DNA of 64,000 nt from Acinetobacter sp. Marseille-Q1618. Its GTDB lineage: Bacteria; Pseudomonadota; Gammaproteobacteria; Pseudomonadales; Moraxellaceae. Shown piece after piece: positions 28,158 to 36,709 of the stretch. Position numbers and translations under genes: made by a program. The stretch is taken from positions 186,001 to 250,000 of the forward strand of contig NZ_CADDWJ010000002.1 in assembly GCF_902809855.1 (NCBI RefSeq), in the 5' to 3' direction. A model generated the notes under the pieces. The model ran no database searches, had not been told where the DNA came from, and saw only the letters and a list, made by a program, of their open reading frames with translations. Within the stretch, counting starts at the first letter, position 1. Every line of letters begins with the position of its first letter.

Positions 28158-28967
28158 TTAATAACAATCCCAATTATACAATACCTTAGAAAAGTCTCTG
28201 TTTTTCAAATCATCTGGATGGATAAAGAAGTTTGCAACACCACTGTCGCCCCACATGATTTGCACATCTTCAGCATCATCGGTATCTATTTGTAATAAAA
28301 GAACATAATCTTTAAAGCGATCATCATGTGTACGTGGATCTTCTTGGGTAAAAAATGGATATCCACCTAAATGATGTCCATTTGAAGAAAAATTATCCTC
28401 ATAGTCATCAAATAAGTCGCCTTCCTCAAGGAGATCTTCATCAATCGTATAAGGATCAAAAATTTTGCTGCTAAACTCATGATCGCCGATTGAAATATAA
28501 CGCTCAGTTGCAGCAAATTGCACTGTATACTGCCCTGCTATTGGACTCATATCTTCATCCAACTCTTCGGTTGGGAAATCATGTTGTAAGCAGGCTTGAT
28601 CTTCTATAACATCAGCAAAATAAACCACTCTAAAACCATTTTGTTTTTGCTGATCATCAAAATCTAGGCCAAGTAAATCATCTTGTGTATCAATATAAAA
28701 TTGTAAAATACCCTGATTTGGATAAATCTGATTATTTGGCAATTCTGCAAAATTAATTTGTGCAATAAGCTGTAAAGCTTCGCCATTTTCATTGCATGGA
28801 TAGTCAACACCAAGCGGTAAATATGGCTGACCACCAACTTTACTTTGCCATAAGGTTAAATCATCACGAGGTGTCAAATTAAGTTCAATGGCTGACTTTT
28901 TTGTTGCCAAAATTTGATCTTTATATTGCTGAATAAATTCAGGAATTTCATTCCATATAATGCTCAT
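28158..28967 (-). CDS. DUF1963 (YwqG-like) protein
   Basis: The 269-residue acidic, soluble product shows the DUF1963 pattern: KVGGQPYLPLGVDYP near residue 43, LIAQINFAELP, GILQFYID, and further on HHLGGYPFFTQEDPR, then LLLQIDTDD and MWGDSGVANFFIHPDDLKN. The family is widespread and its function is not established. It stands alone with a good purine-rich ribosome binding site. The preceding amidase-like gene on the same strand lies 366 bases away, too far to argue for an operon. Confidence 0.85.
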   Translation of the reverse strand: MSIIWNEIPEFIQQYKDQILATKKSAIELNLTPRDDLTLWQSKVGGQPYLPLGVDYPCNENGEALQLIAQINFAELPNNQIYPNQGILQFYIDTQDDLLGLDFDDQQKQNGFRVVYFADVIEDQACLQHDFPTEELDEDMSPIAGQYTVQFAATERYISIGDHEFSSKIFDPYTIDEDLLEEGDLFDDYEDNFSSNGHHLGGYPFFTQEDPRTHDDRFKDYVLLLQIDTDDAEDVQIMWGDSGVANFFIHPDDLKNRDFSKVLYNWDCY

Positions 28968-29098
28968 TTTTCTTCTCTCTTGTTATCGCTAGTTAAAATA
29001 AATCTAGCTTTAGTATAAACTGAGACGTTTAGTAAAAATATGACATGCTCAAAACTAAACGTCATAATCTGGCGTATGAGCTTAATTTTGGAATCAAT

Positions 29099-29941
29099 AT
29101 GAAAGCGTATTTAGACCTTCTACAACACATCCTCGACAATGGTGGCGACAAAGGCGACCGTACAGGCACAGGAACACGTTCTGTATTTGGTCATCAAATG
29201 CGTTTTGACTTATCCAAAGGTTTTCCTTTACTGACCACCAAAAAAGTACATTTCCGTTCTATCGTGATTGAGCTGCTTTGGTTTCTAAAAGGCGACACCA
29301 ACGTAAAATATTTACAAGACAACAAAGTTACCATTTGGGATGAATGGGCAACTGCTGAACAAACAGCACGTTTTGGTCGTCCTGAAGGTGAGCTGGGACC
29401 TGTATATGGTCATCAATGGCGTAATTTCGGTGCAACCAAAAAAGACAATGGTTTGTATGAAAATGACGGTTTTGACCAAATTAAATGGTTAATTAATGAA
29501 ATAAAAACCAATCCAAACTCACGCCGTTTGATCGTTTCAGGTTGGAACCCGAATGAGGCTGGTAATGTTGCACTGCCACCTTGTCACACGCTATTCCAAT
29601 TTTTTGTACAAAATGGAAAATTATCTTGTCAGCTTTATCAACGTAGTGCTGATGTTTTTCTTGGAGTACCATTTAATATTGCCAGCTATGCCTTATTAAC
29701 GCATATGATTGCGCAAGTGTGTGGTTTAGGTGTGGGCGATTTTGTTTGGACAGGTGGGGATACACATTTGTATGCCAATCATTTTGAACAAGCACAATTA
29801 CAGTTGAGCCGTGAACCTTTAGCTTTGTGCCAACTCAAACTTAATCCTGAGATTAGCGATATTTTTGACTTTAAATTTGAAGATATCGAAATTGTAGGTT
29901 ATGAATCACATCCCGCGATTAAAGCACCTGTTGCAGTTTAA
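29099..29941 (+). CDS. thyA: Thymidylate synthase
   Basis: ThyA makes dTMP from dUMP with methylene-tetrahydrofolate. The 280-residue product has [19 protein letters not shown], the catalytic cysteine in [10 protein letters not shown] (about residue 160), the dUMP-binding [17 protein letters not shown], and the C-terminal APVAV ending typical of the family. The frame is open 54 bases further upstream, but the ATG at 29099 starts at the conserved MKAYLDLL. folA lies downstream, a metabolic partner, separated by a terminator. Confidence 0.97.
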   Translation: MKAYLDLLQHILDNGGDKGDRTGTGTRSVFGHQMRFDLSKGFPLLTTKKVHFRSIVIELLWFLKGDTNVKYLQDNKVTIWDEWATAEQTARFGRPEGELGPVYGHQWRNFGATKKDNGLYENDGFDQIKWLINEIKTNPNSRRLIVSGWNPNEAGNVALPPCHTLFQFFVQNGKLSCQLYQRSADVFLGVPFNIASYALLTHMIAQVCGLGVGDFVWTGGDTHLYANHFEQAQLQLSREPLALCQLKLNPEISDIFDFKFEDIEIVGYESHPAIKAPVAV

Positions 29942-29965
29942 TTCTCATTAAATATTTAAAATAAT

Positions 29966-30002
29966 AAAATCCCACTTTGCTTAAAGTGGGATTTTGTCTT
30001 TT
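29966..30002 (+). terminator. Rho-independent terminator after thyA
   Basis: AAAATCCCACTTT-GCTT-AAAGTGGGATTTT is followed by GTCTTTT. It lies about 25 bases past the thyA stop. Confidence 0.88.
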
Positions 30003-30040
30003 AATAGGCATAGTTTTTATGATGCTTTGGATGAAACGTT

Positions 30041-30553
30041 ATGGCTTACCAAGATTTAGAAGTTGTACATGTGGTTGCAATGGATCAACAACGTTGTATT
30101 GGTAAAGATAATGACTTGCCTTGGCATATTTCTGCTGACCTAAAACACTTTAAAGAAATCACTCAAGGTGGTGTTGTGGTGATGGGACGTAAAACCCTCG
30201 AATCTATGGGGCGAGCTTTACCGAAACGTGTCAATTGGGTGATTACCCGTGATCCAAACTGGACTTTTGATGGCGTTAAAGTGGCGCATAGTATTGAAGA
30301 AGCTCTGCAAGGCTCAGTTAATGATGCCTCTGCATCTGAGAAACCTAGCAGTATCTTCATTATTGGTGGTGGTGAAATTTTTAAACAAACCCTTACGATT
30401 GCAGACCGTTTAGAACTTACCCATGTCGATTTAGATGTTCAAGGCAATGCTCACTACCCAGAAATCCCTGATGCGTTTAAAAAAGTCGCAAGCGAATCAC
30501 ATATTGATGACAAATCTGCCATTGCTTTTGAGTTTGCAACTTATCAAAAATAA
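30041..30553 (+). CDS. folA: Dihydrofolate reductase
   Basis: FolA regenerates tetrahydrofolate after thymidylate synthesis and is the trimethoprim target. The 170-residue product shows the substrate-site block IGKDNDLPWHISADLKHF, the cofactor-binding VVMGRKTLESMG, NWVITRDPNW and IFIIGGGEIFKQT. Length is typical. It is the step after thyA in the folate cycle and is encoded just downstream of it. Confidence 0.96.
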   Translation: MAYQDLEVVHVVAMDQQRCIGKDNDLPWHISADLKHFKEITQGGVVVMGRKTLESMGRALPKRVNWVITRDPNWTFDGVKVAHSIEEALQGSVNDASASEKPSSIFIIGGGEIFKQTLTIADRLELTHVDLDVQGNAHYPEIPDAFKKVASESHIDDKSAIAFEFATYQK

Positions 30554-30581
30554 GCCTGACTTTTTCTAAGTATTCTGCGCT

Positions 30582-31649
30582 ATGCCACAACTCGAAAAAA
30601 AGAAATTTTTTCATACACTTGGAATGGGATTACTCCATTCCATTTTTAGTATTTTTGTGATTGTTTCCTCTATTTGGTTATGCTGTGTCATCTGGTTTCA
30701 AGAACCTTTGGGGATGATATTCAGTCGTATTCTGATCGGTATTTGGATTATATTTTCTCTCAGCATTTTAGGGATTTATATTAGCCAAAATCTTTTTAGC
30801 CGAAATAAAGATATTGCAATTTATATTGTGGCATTTTTACTCAGCCTGATTGGGTATTTCAATATTCTTGCAAAACAAGATCGGGACTGGAATCCCGAAG
30901 TAGATCGTTTATTTACCTATAAAAAACAAGGTGATATTGTCACTATTCAAAATATTCGTAATTTTAATTGGATTACTGAGGATCAATACGATGTGCATTG
31001 GGACACACGTCGCTATAATTTAAATCACATTACTGGCGTCAATATCATTACTTCTTATTGGATGGGGCCACAAATCGCCCATACCTTGGTCAGTTTTGAT
31101 TTTGCTGACCAAAAACCTTTGGTTTTTTCAATCGAAATCCGTAAAGAAAAAACAGAAAGCTTCTCTGCCATTGGTGGTTTTTTTAGAAAATATGAATTGA
31201 GTCTGATTGCTTCAGATGAAAAAGACTTAATTTATACCCGTAGCAATATTCGTAATGAACAAGTCTACTTTTTCCCGATCAATATGCCAAAAGCGGAAAT
31301 GAGAGCTTTGTTTGAAGAATACTTAAGTAAAACCGATGAGTTAGCGCAACAACCAAAATGGTATAACACCTTGACCAGTAATTGCACAACTTTAGTATTT
31401 GATATGATTCAAGCCATTTCATCTAAAGAATTGCCACTGGATTATCGTTTGCTTGCTTCAGGCTATTTGCCGAATTATCTTTATGATTTAGGTGCATTAA
31501 ATCAAGAATGGAATATCAAACAATGGTATCAACATGCACATGTGAATCCACGTACTGACTTACTTAAACAAGTAAAAAATCCAAGCAGCGAAAACTATTC
31601 TAAAGTGATTCGTGAAGGTTTACCGAAGAGTGTCATAAATGGTTCATAA
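30582..31649 (+). CDS. DUF4105 membrane protein (Lnb N-acyltransferase-like)
   Basis: The 355-residue product has three N-terminal membrane helices (about 12-38, 44-65 and 72-90), then a large soluble domain. That domain carries TGVNIITSYWMGPQIAHTLVSF and the cysteine segment YNTLTSNCTTLVFDMIQ (about residue 268), the marks of the DUF4105 family, which includes lipoprotein N-acylation proteins of the Lnb type. The active-site cysteine, if any, would be that in SNCTT. The substrate is not determined here. It follows folA by 28 bases and may be cotranscribed with it. Confidence 0.8.
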   Translation: MPQLEKKKFFHTLGMGLLHSIFSIFVIVSSIWLCCVIWFQEPLGMIFSRILIGIWIIFSLSILGIYISQNLFSRNKDIAIYIVAFLLSLIGYFNILAKQDRDWNPEVDRLFTYKKQGDIVTIQNIRNFNWITEDQYDVHWDTRRYNLNHITGVNIITSYWMGPQIAHTLVSFDFADQKPLVFSIEIRKEKTESFSAIGGFFRKYELSLIASDEKDLIYTRSNIRNEQVYFFPINMPKAEMRALFEEYLSKTDELAQQPKWYNTLTSNCTTLVFDMIQAISSKELPLDYRLLASGYLPNYLYDLGALNQEWNIKQWYQHAHVNPRTDLLKQVKNPSSENYSKVIREGLPKSVINGS

Positions 31650-31743
31650 TCCAATGACTTTTTAACGCTTAGATACATTGTCAAGCTAGTGATTTGCATG
31701 ATTTTTTGGTTATATATAGGCAAATTATATTTTTGAGAAAATC

Positions 31744-32166
31744 ATGCTAAAACATCTTTTATGGGTTGGATTGACGTCAACTGTATTTGTGGGCTGTTCG
31801 ACAACAAACACTGTAAAACAACAAGAAAATCTAGCACTTTTGCAAAATAAAGCTTGGGTCATGACCCATATTGGCACGACTGAATATACGCAAAAAGCAG
31901 ATTCTCCAGTGATTCAGTTTGGAAGTGACTTACGTGTCAGCGGCTCTGATGGTTGTAACCGTGTCATGGGGAATTATGCAGTCAAAGACTACCATTTAAA
32001 CTTAGGTGAAATCGCATCTACCAAAATGCTTTGCCCAAACAATACAGATGTCGTTGCAAAATACAACACAGCTTTAAAACAAGTCATGGGCTATCAGGTC
32101 TATGCTAAAACTTTAAAATTGGTGGACAAATATGGCAATGTCGTACTGCAATACAAAACGCCATAA
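31744..32166 (+). CDS. META-domain (HslJ-like) lipoprotein
   Basis: The 140-residue product begins with a lipoprotein signal (MLKHLLWVGLTSTVFVGC, lipobox VGC at residue 18) and continues as a META domain, with LQNKAWVMTHIG, then SGSDGCNRVMGNYAV and STKMLC. META-domain proteins such as HslJ are small outer-membrane-associated proteins linked to stress and novobiocin tolerance; the exact role is unknown. It is monocistronic. Confidence 0.85.
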   Translation: MLKHLLWVGLTSTVFVGCSTTNTVKQQENLALLQNKAWVMTHIGTTEYTQKADSPVIQFGSDLRVSGSDGCNRVMGNYAVKDYHLNLGEIASTKMLCPNNTDVVAKYNTALKQVMGYQVYAKTLKLVDKYGNVVLQYKTP

Positions 32167-32185
32167 TGTTGAACAGTATTTAAAA

Positions 32186-32228
32186 GCATAACCGCTTATA
32201 TTTTCAGGTTTTATGCGGTTTTATTTTG
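32186..32228 (+). terminator. Weak terminator candidate after the META lipoprotein
   Basis: AACCGC and GCGGTT, or alternatively GCATAA and TTATGC, could pair across a roughly 19-base loop, followed by TTATTTT. It is a poor hairpin but correctly placed between two genes. Confidence 0.4.
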
Positions 32229-32259
32229 ATCCAGAAAATAAAATAGAAAGGAGATCGTG

Positions 32260-32784
32260 ATGCAACAAGCATTATTTGGCGGTGGATGTTTTTGGTGTAC
32301 CGAAGCAGTATTTTTACAACTGAAAGGCGTTATACAGGTCACCAGTGGTTATGCAGGTGGAAATACAGATCAGCCTACCTATGAACAGATTTGCACGGGC
32401 ACGACCAACCATGCGGAAGTGATTTTGATTGATTTTGATGAGCAACAAATCAGTTTTAAACAACTGCTGACAGTATTTTTTAGCACACATGATCCAACTA
32501 CGTTAAACCGTCAAGGCAATGATATTGGTACACAATATCGCTCAGTGATTTATTATTTTAATGCTGAACAAAAAGCACAAGCTGAAAGCTATATTGCAGA
32601 ATTAACAGCGCAAGATTTAAATATTGTTACTGAATTAAGCCCTGTGCCAACGTTCTATCCTGCTGAAGACTACCATCAAAATTATTATGCAAAAAACCCA
32701 TCACAGGGTTATTGTAACTTTGCCATTCCTCCAAAGTTAATGAAACTGCAAAGCCAATTTAAAGACTTACTTAAAGAGAGCTAA
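32260..32784 (+). CDS. msrA: Peptide-methionine (S)-S-oxide reductase
   Basis: MsrA repairs oxidised methionine (the S-sulfoxide). The 174-residue product has the catalytic cysteine in [13 protein letters not shown] (about residue 11), [16 protein letters not shown], and the C-terminal [10 protein letters not shown] and GYCNF with a resolving cysteine. I chose the ATG at 32260, six bases after AGGAG, over a GTG directly upstream. A symmetric hairpin follows and also ends the converging exbD transcript. Confidence 0.95.
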   Translation: MQQALFGGGCFWCTEAVFLQLKGVIQVTSGYAGGNTDQPTYEQICTGTTNHAEVILIDFDEQQISFKQLLTVFFSTHDPTTLNRQGNDIGTQYRSVIYYFNAEQKAQAESYIAELTAQDLNIVTELSPVPTFYPAEDYHQNYYAKNPSQGYCNFAIPPKLMKLQSQFKDLLKES

Positions 32785-32797
32785 GTCTTTATAAAAA

Positions 32798-32832
32798 ATA
32801 AAAAAAGCGATCTTTAAAGATCGCTTTTTAAT
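32798..32832. terminator. Bidirectional terminator between msrA and exbD
   Basis: AAAAAGCGATCTTT and its exact reverse complement form a 28-base palindrome with A- and T-runs on both sides. It can terminate msrA on the plus strand and exbD on the minus strand. Confidence 0.9.
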
Positions 32833-32852
32833 ACTTTACGCTATTTGAAAAC

Positions 32853-33257
32853 TTAATTATCACTCATAAAGGCAAGGTCGTTCAGCCCGGCTTCACTGGC
32901 ACGAGACATGACTTGAGCAACTGTATCATAACGTGCATCTTGGTCTGCTCTAAGTTGAACTGCAGGTTTTACAGATTTTCCTGCCGCTTCTTGGAAGCGT
33001 TTTTCCAACTCAGGCAAACCGATCACTTGATTATTCCAAGCCACTTCACCATTTTTATTGATGCTAATGGTAATGGCTTCTGGTGGCAGATCCACAATTT
33101 CCGCAGTGGTTTTTGGTAAGGTTAATGGTATTGATGGGTTAGCAACGGTTGCAGTCACCAAAAAGATGATCATCAATACCAACATAATGTCGATGAGCGG
33201 AATGAGATTCATCTCATTCATGCCAGCATCGTTGTCTTCACCCAATTGAAAAGCCAT
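32853..33257 (-). CDS. exbD: Biopolymer transport protein ExbD
   Basis: ExbD is the partner of ExbB that couples the proton gradient to TonB. The 134-residue product has a single N-terminal membrane helix with the essential aspartate in IPLIDIMLVLMIIFLVT (about residue 22) and a periplasmic domain with QLRADQDARYD. Length is typical. Its start overlaps the exbB stop (TAATG). It is the last gene of the tonB-exbB-exbD unit. Confidence 0.95.
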   Translation of the reverse strand: MAFQLGEDNDAGMNEMNLIPLIDIMLVLMIIFLVTATVANPSIPLTLPKTTAEIVDLPPEAITISINKNGEVAWNNQVIGLPELEKRFQEAAGKSVKPAVQLRADQDARYDTVAQVMSRASEAGLNDLAFMSDN

Positions 33258-33877
33258 TAAGCTTGACCTCCAACTAAACTTTTTTGTGTCGCTTGATTTT
33301 CAACTTTTAAGGTTGAATCTTGCTGCAACATGGTATCAATTAATAAACCATGCGCTTGATCTTGTAGTTCATTTGACAAGGTACGGTTGAAACGCACACA
33401 AATGTTATACGCCAATACCGCAGGAATCGCCACAGCCAAACCTAAACCGGTCATAATCAAAGCTTCACCCACTGGTGTTGCCACTTGAGCCAACCCTGCT
33501 TGACCACTTTTACCCACTGCAACCAATGCATGGAAAATCCCCCACACAGTACCAAACAAACCCACAAATGGTGCAATAGAAGCGATTGTCCCTAAAACCG
33601 AAACGCCTTTTTCAGCATTGGATTTTTCAACTGAAATCTGACGCAATAAGGCTTGTTCAGCAACAGCTTTACGTTGATCAAAACCTAAAGGAGCAAGTTT
33701 TGCTTTTAACTGATTTAATGCTTGAGCAAGATGAGCTTGAGCTTGTTGTTTAAGCTGACGTGTACCCATTAAACGTAAAATGAATACCGTCCATGTGGCA
33801 ATAGACATCGCCAATAACACGAAATACAGTGTCTTACTCACTGCATCTGCATGTTGCCAATAAACTGAAAAGTTCAT
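33257..33877 (-). CDS. exbB: Biopolymer transport protein ExbB
   Basis: ExbB (MotA/TolQ family) is the inner-membrane stator of the TonB motor. The 206-residue product has three membrane helices, including IASIAPFVGLFGTVWGIFHA and GEALIMTGLGLAVAIPAVLAY, the two conserved motor helices, and an N-terminal helix. It lies between tonB and exbD on the same strand with only 32 bases from the tonB stop. It powers the receptors elsewhere in this window. Confidence 0.95.
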   Translation of the reverse strand: MNFSVYWQHADAVSKTLYFVLLAMSIATWTVFILRLMGTRQLKQQAQAHLAQALNQLKAKLAPLGFDQRKAVAEQALLRQISVEKSNAEKGVSVLGTIASIAPFVGLFGTVWGIFHALVAVGKSGQAGLAQVATPVGEALIMTGLGLAVAIPAVLAYNICVRFNRTLSNELQDQAHGLLIDTMLQQDSTLKVENQATQKSLVGGQA

Positions 33878-33909
33878 ACTCGAACTCCTGATAGGGTTAG
33901 CCGGTTAAA

Positions 33910-34737
33910 TTATTGTCCAGAGGTTTTAAGATTTACAGGTAAATCAGCCACCATAGCACGTCCATCACTCGATGGATTCATTCTTGCAAAACGTACAGCA
34001 CTACGCACTTCACGATCAAGACCAGATAAACCACTTGATTTTAAAACAGTGACATTGGTGATTTTACCTGCTGGATTGATTTCAATACGAACAAGTAAAG
34101 TACGATCTTGATTTTTTAACAATTCATCATCGAACTCAAACGATGGCGCTTTTTTCCAAGAGATCTCACCCGCACTCAATTTACGCGGTTGTTGGGATTC
34201 ACGATCTCGATTCGCTTGATCTCTTGCTGCCTGATCTCTCGCAGCTTGTTCTCTTGCCGCCTGATCACGTGCTGCTTGATCTCTCGCAGCTTGATCACGC
34301 TTTAATTGATCTTGGCGTTGTTGCTCTAAACGTTGCTGTTCGAGCTGGCGCTGCTCTTGTTCACGTTTGATTTTTTCATAATCAATCTTTGGTTCTTCCT
34401 GTTGAATGGCTTTCTTTTCCACCACAGGTTTTTTCTGTGTAATCAGTTTTGGTTTTTCAATCGGTGGCGGTGGTGCCTTTTTCTCAACCACAGGTTTCGG
34501 TTCAACCTTTGGCTTTACAGGAGGTGGCGGTGGTGGAGGAACGACCTGCTCTTCTTTAATTTTTACGAATTTAACTTGAATCGGTTTTTTCTCGATAGGC
34601 TTCAGTTCAGGCGTTTTTAAATGACTCAATGCCCACAATGCCCCTAGATGTCCGACTAGAACGGCAATGACCGCAGCAATGACCTTTTTCTTCATTGGGT
34701 TTGGAGCCTGCATATTTGAAGTGGAAGATTGACTCAT
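33910..34737 (-). CDS. tonB: Energy transducer TonB with RDQAA repeats
   Basis: TonB spans the periplasm and pulls open outer-membrane receptors. The 275-residue product has an N-terminal membrane helix (about 16-39), a proline- and lysine-rich spacer with PPPPPPP (67-73) and PKPVVEKK, a glutamine- and arginine-rich stretch, six tandem five-residue units of the type RDQAA (147-176, one REQAA and one RDQAN), and a C-terminal TonB domain (LVRIEINPAGKITNVTVLKSSGLSGLDREV). The repeats are encoded by near-identical 15-base units, which could change in number by slippage. A Fur-like box lies about 100 bases upstream. Confidence 0.93.
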   Translation of the reverse strand: MSQSSTSNMQAPNPMKKKVIAAVIAVLVGHLGALWALSHLKTPELKPIEKKPIQVKFVKIKEEQVVPPPPPPPVKPKVEPKPVVEKKAPPPPIEKPKLITQKKPVVEKKAIQQEEPKIDYEKIKREQEQRQLEQQRLEQQRQDQLKRDQAARDQAARDQAAREQAARDQAARDQANRDRESQQPRKLSAGEISWKKAPSFEFDDELLKNQDRTLLVRIEINPAGKITNVTVLKSSGLSGLDREVRSAVRFARMNPSSDGRAMVADLPVNLKTSGQ

Positions 34738-34833
34738 ACGAATCTAATGACCTAAATCTGAAAAAATTCTGCACATAAAATAGTTTGTCCAGAGCTTCTT
34801 CATCGAATAAAACAACGAAAGTAGCCCAATAAT

Positions 34834-34856
34834 AAATGAGAAGTGTTTTCATTTGC
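34834..34856. promoter_or_regulatory. Fur box upstream of tonB
   Basis: Read on the minus strand, GCAAATGAAAACACTTCTCATTT contains the same TTGCAAAT and ACACTTCTCATT blocks as the site before the first receptor at 4526. The half-sites ATGAGAAG and TTTTCAT form a dyad. Its position about 100 bases before the tonB start fits iron repression of the tonB-exbB-exbD unit. Confidence 0.6.
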
Positions 34857-34899
34857 AACTACTTTTTCGATGGTTTTTATTGTTTTTATAAATTGAAAA

Positions 34900-34930
34900 T
34901 GTAAAAAGGATGCCGATCAGCATCCTTTCT
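34900..34930 (-). terminator. Rho-independent terminator after purU
   Basis: On the minus strand AAAGGATGC and GCATCCTTT pair around a six-base loop and are followed by TTTTTAC. It lies about 20 bases past the purU stop. Confidence 0.8.
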
Positions 34931-34951
34931 CTACATCAAAATCACGATATA

Positions 34952-35818
34952 TTATTGAAATACAACGGTCTTATTACCATCTACAATAATACGGTCTTCT
35001 AGATGCCATTTTACAGCACGTGCTAGAACATTTCGTTCCACATCTTGACCAAGCTCACGTAATTGCTCAACAGTAAAATCATGGCTAACACGCTCTACAT
35101 CTTGCTCAATGATCGGCCCTTGGTCGAGATCAGCCGTCACATAATGCGCTGTTGCACCAATCAATTTTACGCCTTTTTCATGCGCTTGCTTATACGGATT
35201 TGCTCCAACAAATGCAGGTAAGAAGGAATGGTGAATATTGATAATTTTCATTTCCCATTTCGATACAAATTCTTCATCTAAAATTTGCATATAACGAGCC
35301 AATACCAACAAATCATTGCCTTGCATGAGTTCATCAATTTGCGCATAGGCTTCACGTTTATTTTCTTTACTCACGGGTACGACATGAAATGGAATACCAA
35401 AATTTTCAACCGCTTCTTTTAAATCAGGATGATTTGATACCACTTGAGTAATTTCACATGGTAAACCACCACGTGAATGACGCCATAACAACTCTAGTAA
35501 AGCGTGATCGACTTTCGATACCAAGATACCGACTTTCTTCAAATCACTCACCAAAGCCAAACGCCAGTGCATGTCATAACGTTCTGCGACATTATTTGCA
35601 AAAGTCTGTAACAAAGTTTCACGACGACTTTGTAAGTTTTCCAACTCAAACTCAACACGCATGAAATAACGCCCGCCCTGAGCTTCAGTTGCATATTGAT
35701 CAAGCGCAGTAATATTTGCCCCTTGATGATACAAAAAGCTCGATACAGCTTGCACAATACCTGGTTTATCTTCACAAGTAATCAGGAGACGTGCTGTGTT
35801 GGCAGTGGTCATGTTCAT
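34952..35818 (-). CDS. purU: Formyltetrahydrofolate deformylase
   Basis: PurU hydrolyses formyltetrahydrofolate to formate and tetrahydrofolate, supplying formate for purine synthesis and balancing one-carbon pools. The 288-residue product has an N-terminal ACT domain (DKPGIVQAVSSFLYHQGANI) and a formyltransferase-like domain with INIHHSFLPAF, GATAHYVTADLDQGPIIEQ and the catalytic HSFLP and D residues. I chose the ATG at 35818; an in-frame GTG starts 15 bases earlier, and a further in-frame ATG lies six bases downstream. It is monocistronic. Confidence 0.92.
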   Translation of the reverse strand: MNMTTANTARLLITCEDKPGIVQAVSSFLYHQGANITALDQYATEAQGGRYFMRVEFELENLQSRRETLLQTFANNVAERYDMHWRLALVSDLKKVGILVSKVDHALLELLWRHSRGGLPCEITQVVSNHPDLKEAVENFGIPFHVVPVSKENKREAYAQIDELMQGNDLLVLARYMQILDEEFVSKWEMKIINIHHSFLPAFVGANPYKQAHEKGVKLIGATAHYVTADLDQGPIIEQDVERVSHDFTVEQLRELGQDVERNVLARAVKWHLEDRIIVDGNKTVVFQ

Positions 35819-35904
35819 GTTAATTGATATCACTTATATGTTAAATTGAAAATCAGCCGAGTATTCTAACGCTTTTTCGACAGCTTTCAATCGTTGATCG
35901 ACAT

Positions 35905-36597
35905 TCATTCATGTTTTAATGTCGATAAACTAGCAAATAGCTCAGATGAACCAAAGCTTTCCAATAACCGCTCATAGGTTTCGCGGCTTTCACCACGTAA
36001 ATAAGGGCCTTCCAAAAACACCATTTGGCGCAGCGCTTGCCAAATCCATTTCTCATCTAAATGATTAGAATTACTCAAATGTCCTGACATATATAAGAAA
36101 TTTGTCCAGTTGGTCAGCACGATCCAAATATTAATAATCAAGGCTTCAATTTCCGAAGCTGTCATTTGCATAAGACCTGCATCAACAAAAGCATGATAAA
36201 TTTTTTGCCCTTGTTGCATCACTTTCCCTGCAAAACGAGGATAAACTTTTCTAAAGTCACCGTTATTTTCAATCAAATGATAAACATCACGATGTAAAAA
36301 ACGATATTCCCATAGCTGACTACTCAAAACTTGAAAATAACGGATTTTATCGTTGGCATTGACTGCTCGGTCATCTGGCAAAGCCAGCATTTCTAAAGTC
36401 TCTTTTTGATACTTTTCCATCAACTCTTTGATGATTTCTTGCTTGTTGCGAAAGTGATAATACAAATTGCCCGGACTAATCCCAAGCTCAGCAGCTATAT
36501 GGTTTGTCGTGATTGAACGCTCGCCACGTTCATTGAACAATTGTAGGCTGATTTGCAAAATTCGATCTTTGGTTTTTACCGTTTTGGAGTGCGACAT
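35905..36597 (-). CDS. TetR-family transcriptional regulator
   Basis: The 230-residue product has a typical TetR N-terminal helix-turn-helix (TKDRILQISLQLFNERG, then SITTNHIAAELGISPGNLYYHFRNKQEI, about 8-55) and a divergent ligand-binding C-terminal domain. It is transcribed divergently from the aldehyde dehydrogenase, and two inverted repeats lie in the shared intergenic region, so it is likely the repressor of that gene and of itself. The inducer is unknown, plausibly an aldehyde or related acid. Confidence 0.9.
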   Translation of the reverse strand: MSHSKTVKTKDRILQISLQLFNERGERSITTNHIAAELGISPGNLYYHFRNKQEIIKELMEKYQKETLEMLALPDDRAVNANDKIRYFQVLSSQLWEYRFLHRDVYHLIENNGDFRKVYPRFAGKVMQQGQKIYHAFVDAGLMQMTASEIEALIINIWIVLTNWTNFLYMSGHLSNSNHLDEKWIWQALRQMVFLEGPYLRGESRETYERLLESFGSSELFASLSTLKHE

Positions 36598-36616
36598 CCT
36601 GATCCCATATTTCAGC

Positions 36617-36632
36617 GTTAGCTTAGGCTAAC
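36617..36632. promoter_or_regulatory. Inverted repeat 1, candidate TetR operator
   Basis: GTTAGC-TTAG-GCTAAC is a perfect dyad with a four-base spacer, between the divergent TetR and aldehyde dehydrogenase genes, close to the TetR start. The geometry fits a TetR-family operator. Confidence 0.5.
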
Positions 36633-36652
36633 ATATAAAGTGACTTGACTAA

Positions 36653-36670
36653 TTAGAGCTTTTACTCTAA
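36653..36670. promoter_or_regulatory. Inverted repeat 2, candidate TetR operator
   Basis: TTAGAG-CTTTTA-CTCTAA is a perfect dyad with a six-base spacer, 21 bases from the first. It lies about 40 bases before the aldehyde dehydrogenase start and could be a second operator or part of the promoter. Confidence 0.4.
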
Positions 36671-36709
36671 AAATTATCATAAATCAGCTCCTATCTAACG
36701 GTGTTCGAG

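Noticed and set aside
28158..28967. DUF1963 protein as an immunity protein for the amidase-like neighbour
   Set aside because: It is cytosolic (no signal peptide), 366 bases away, and the amidase would act in the periplasm; the association is not supported by the sequence.
34333..34620. Plus-strand open frame of 95 codons, rich in Phe, Leu and Arg, opposite tonB
   Set aside because: It is the complement of the proline/lysine-rich spacer and reads as low-complexity nonsense; tonB is the real gene.
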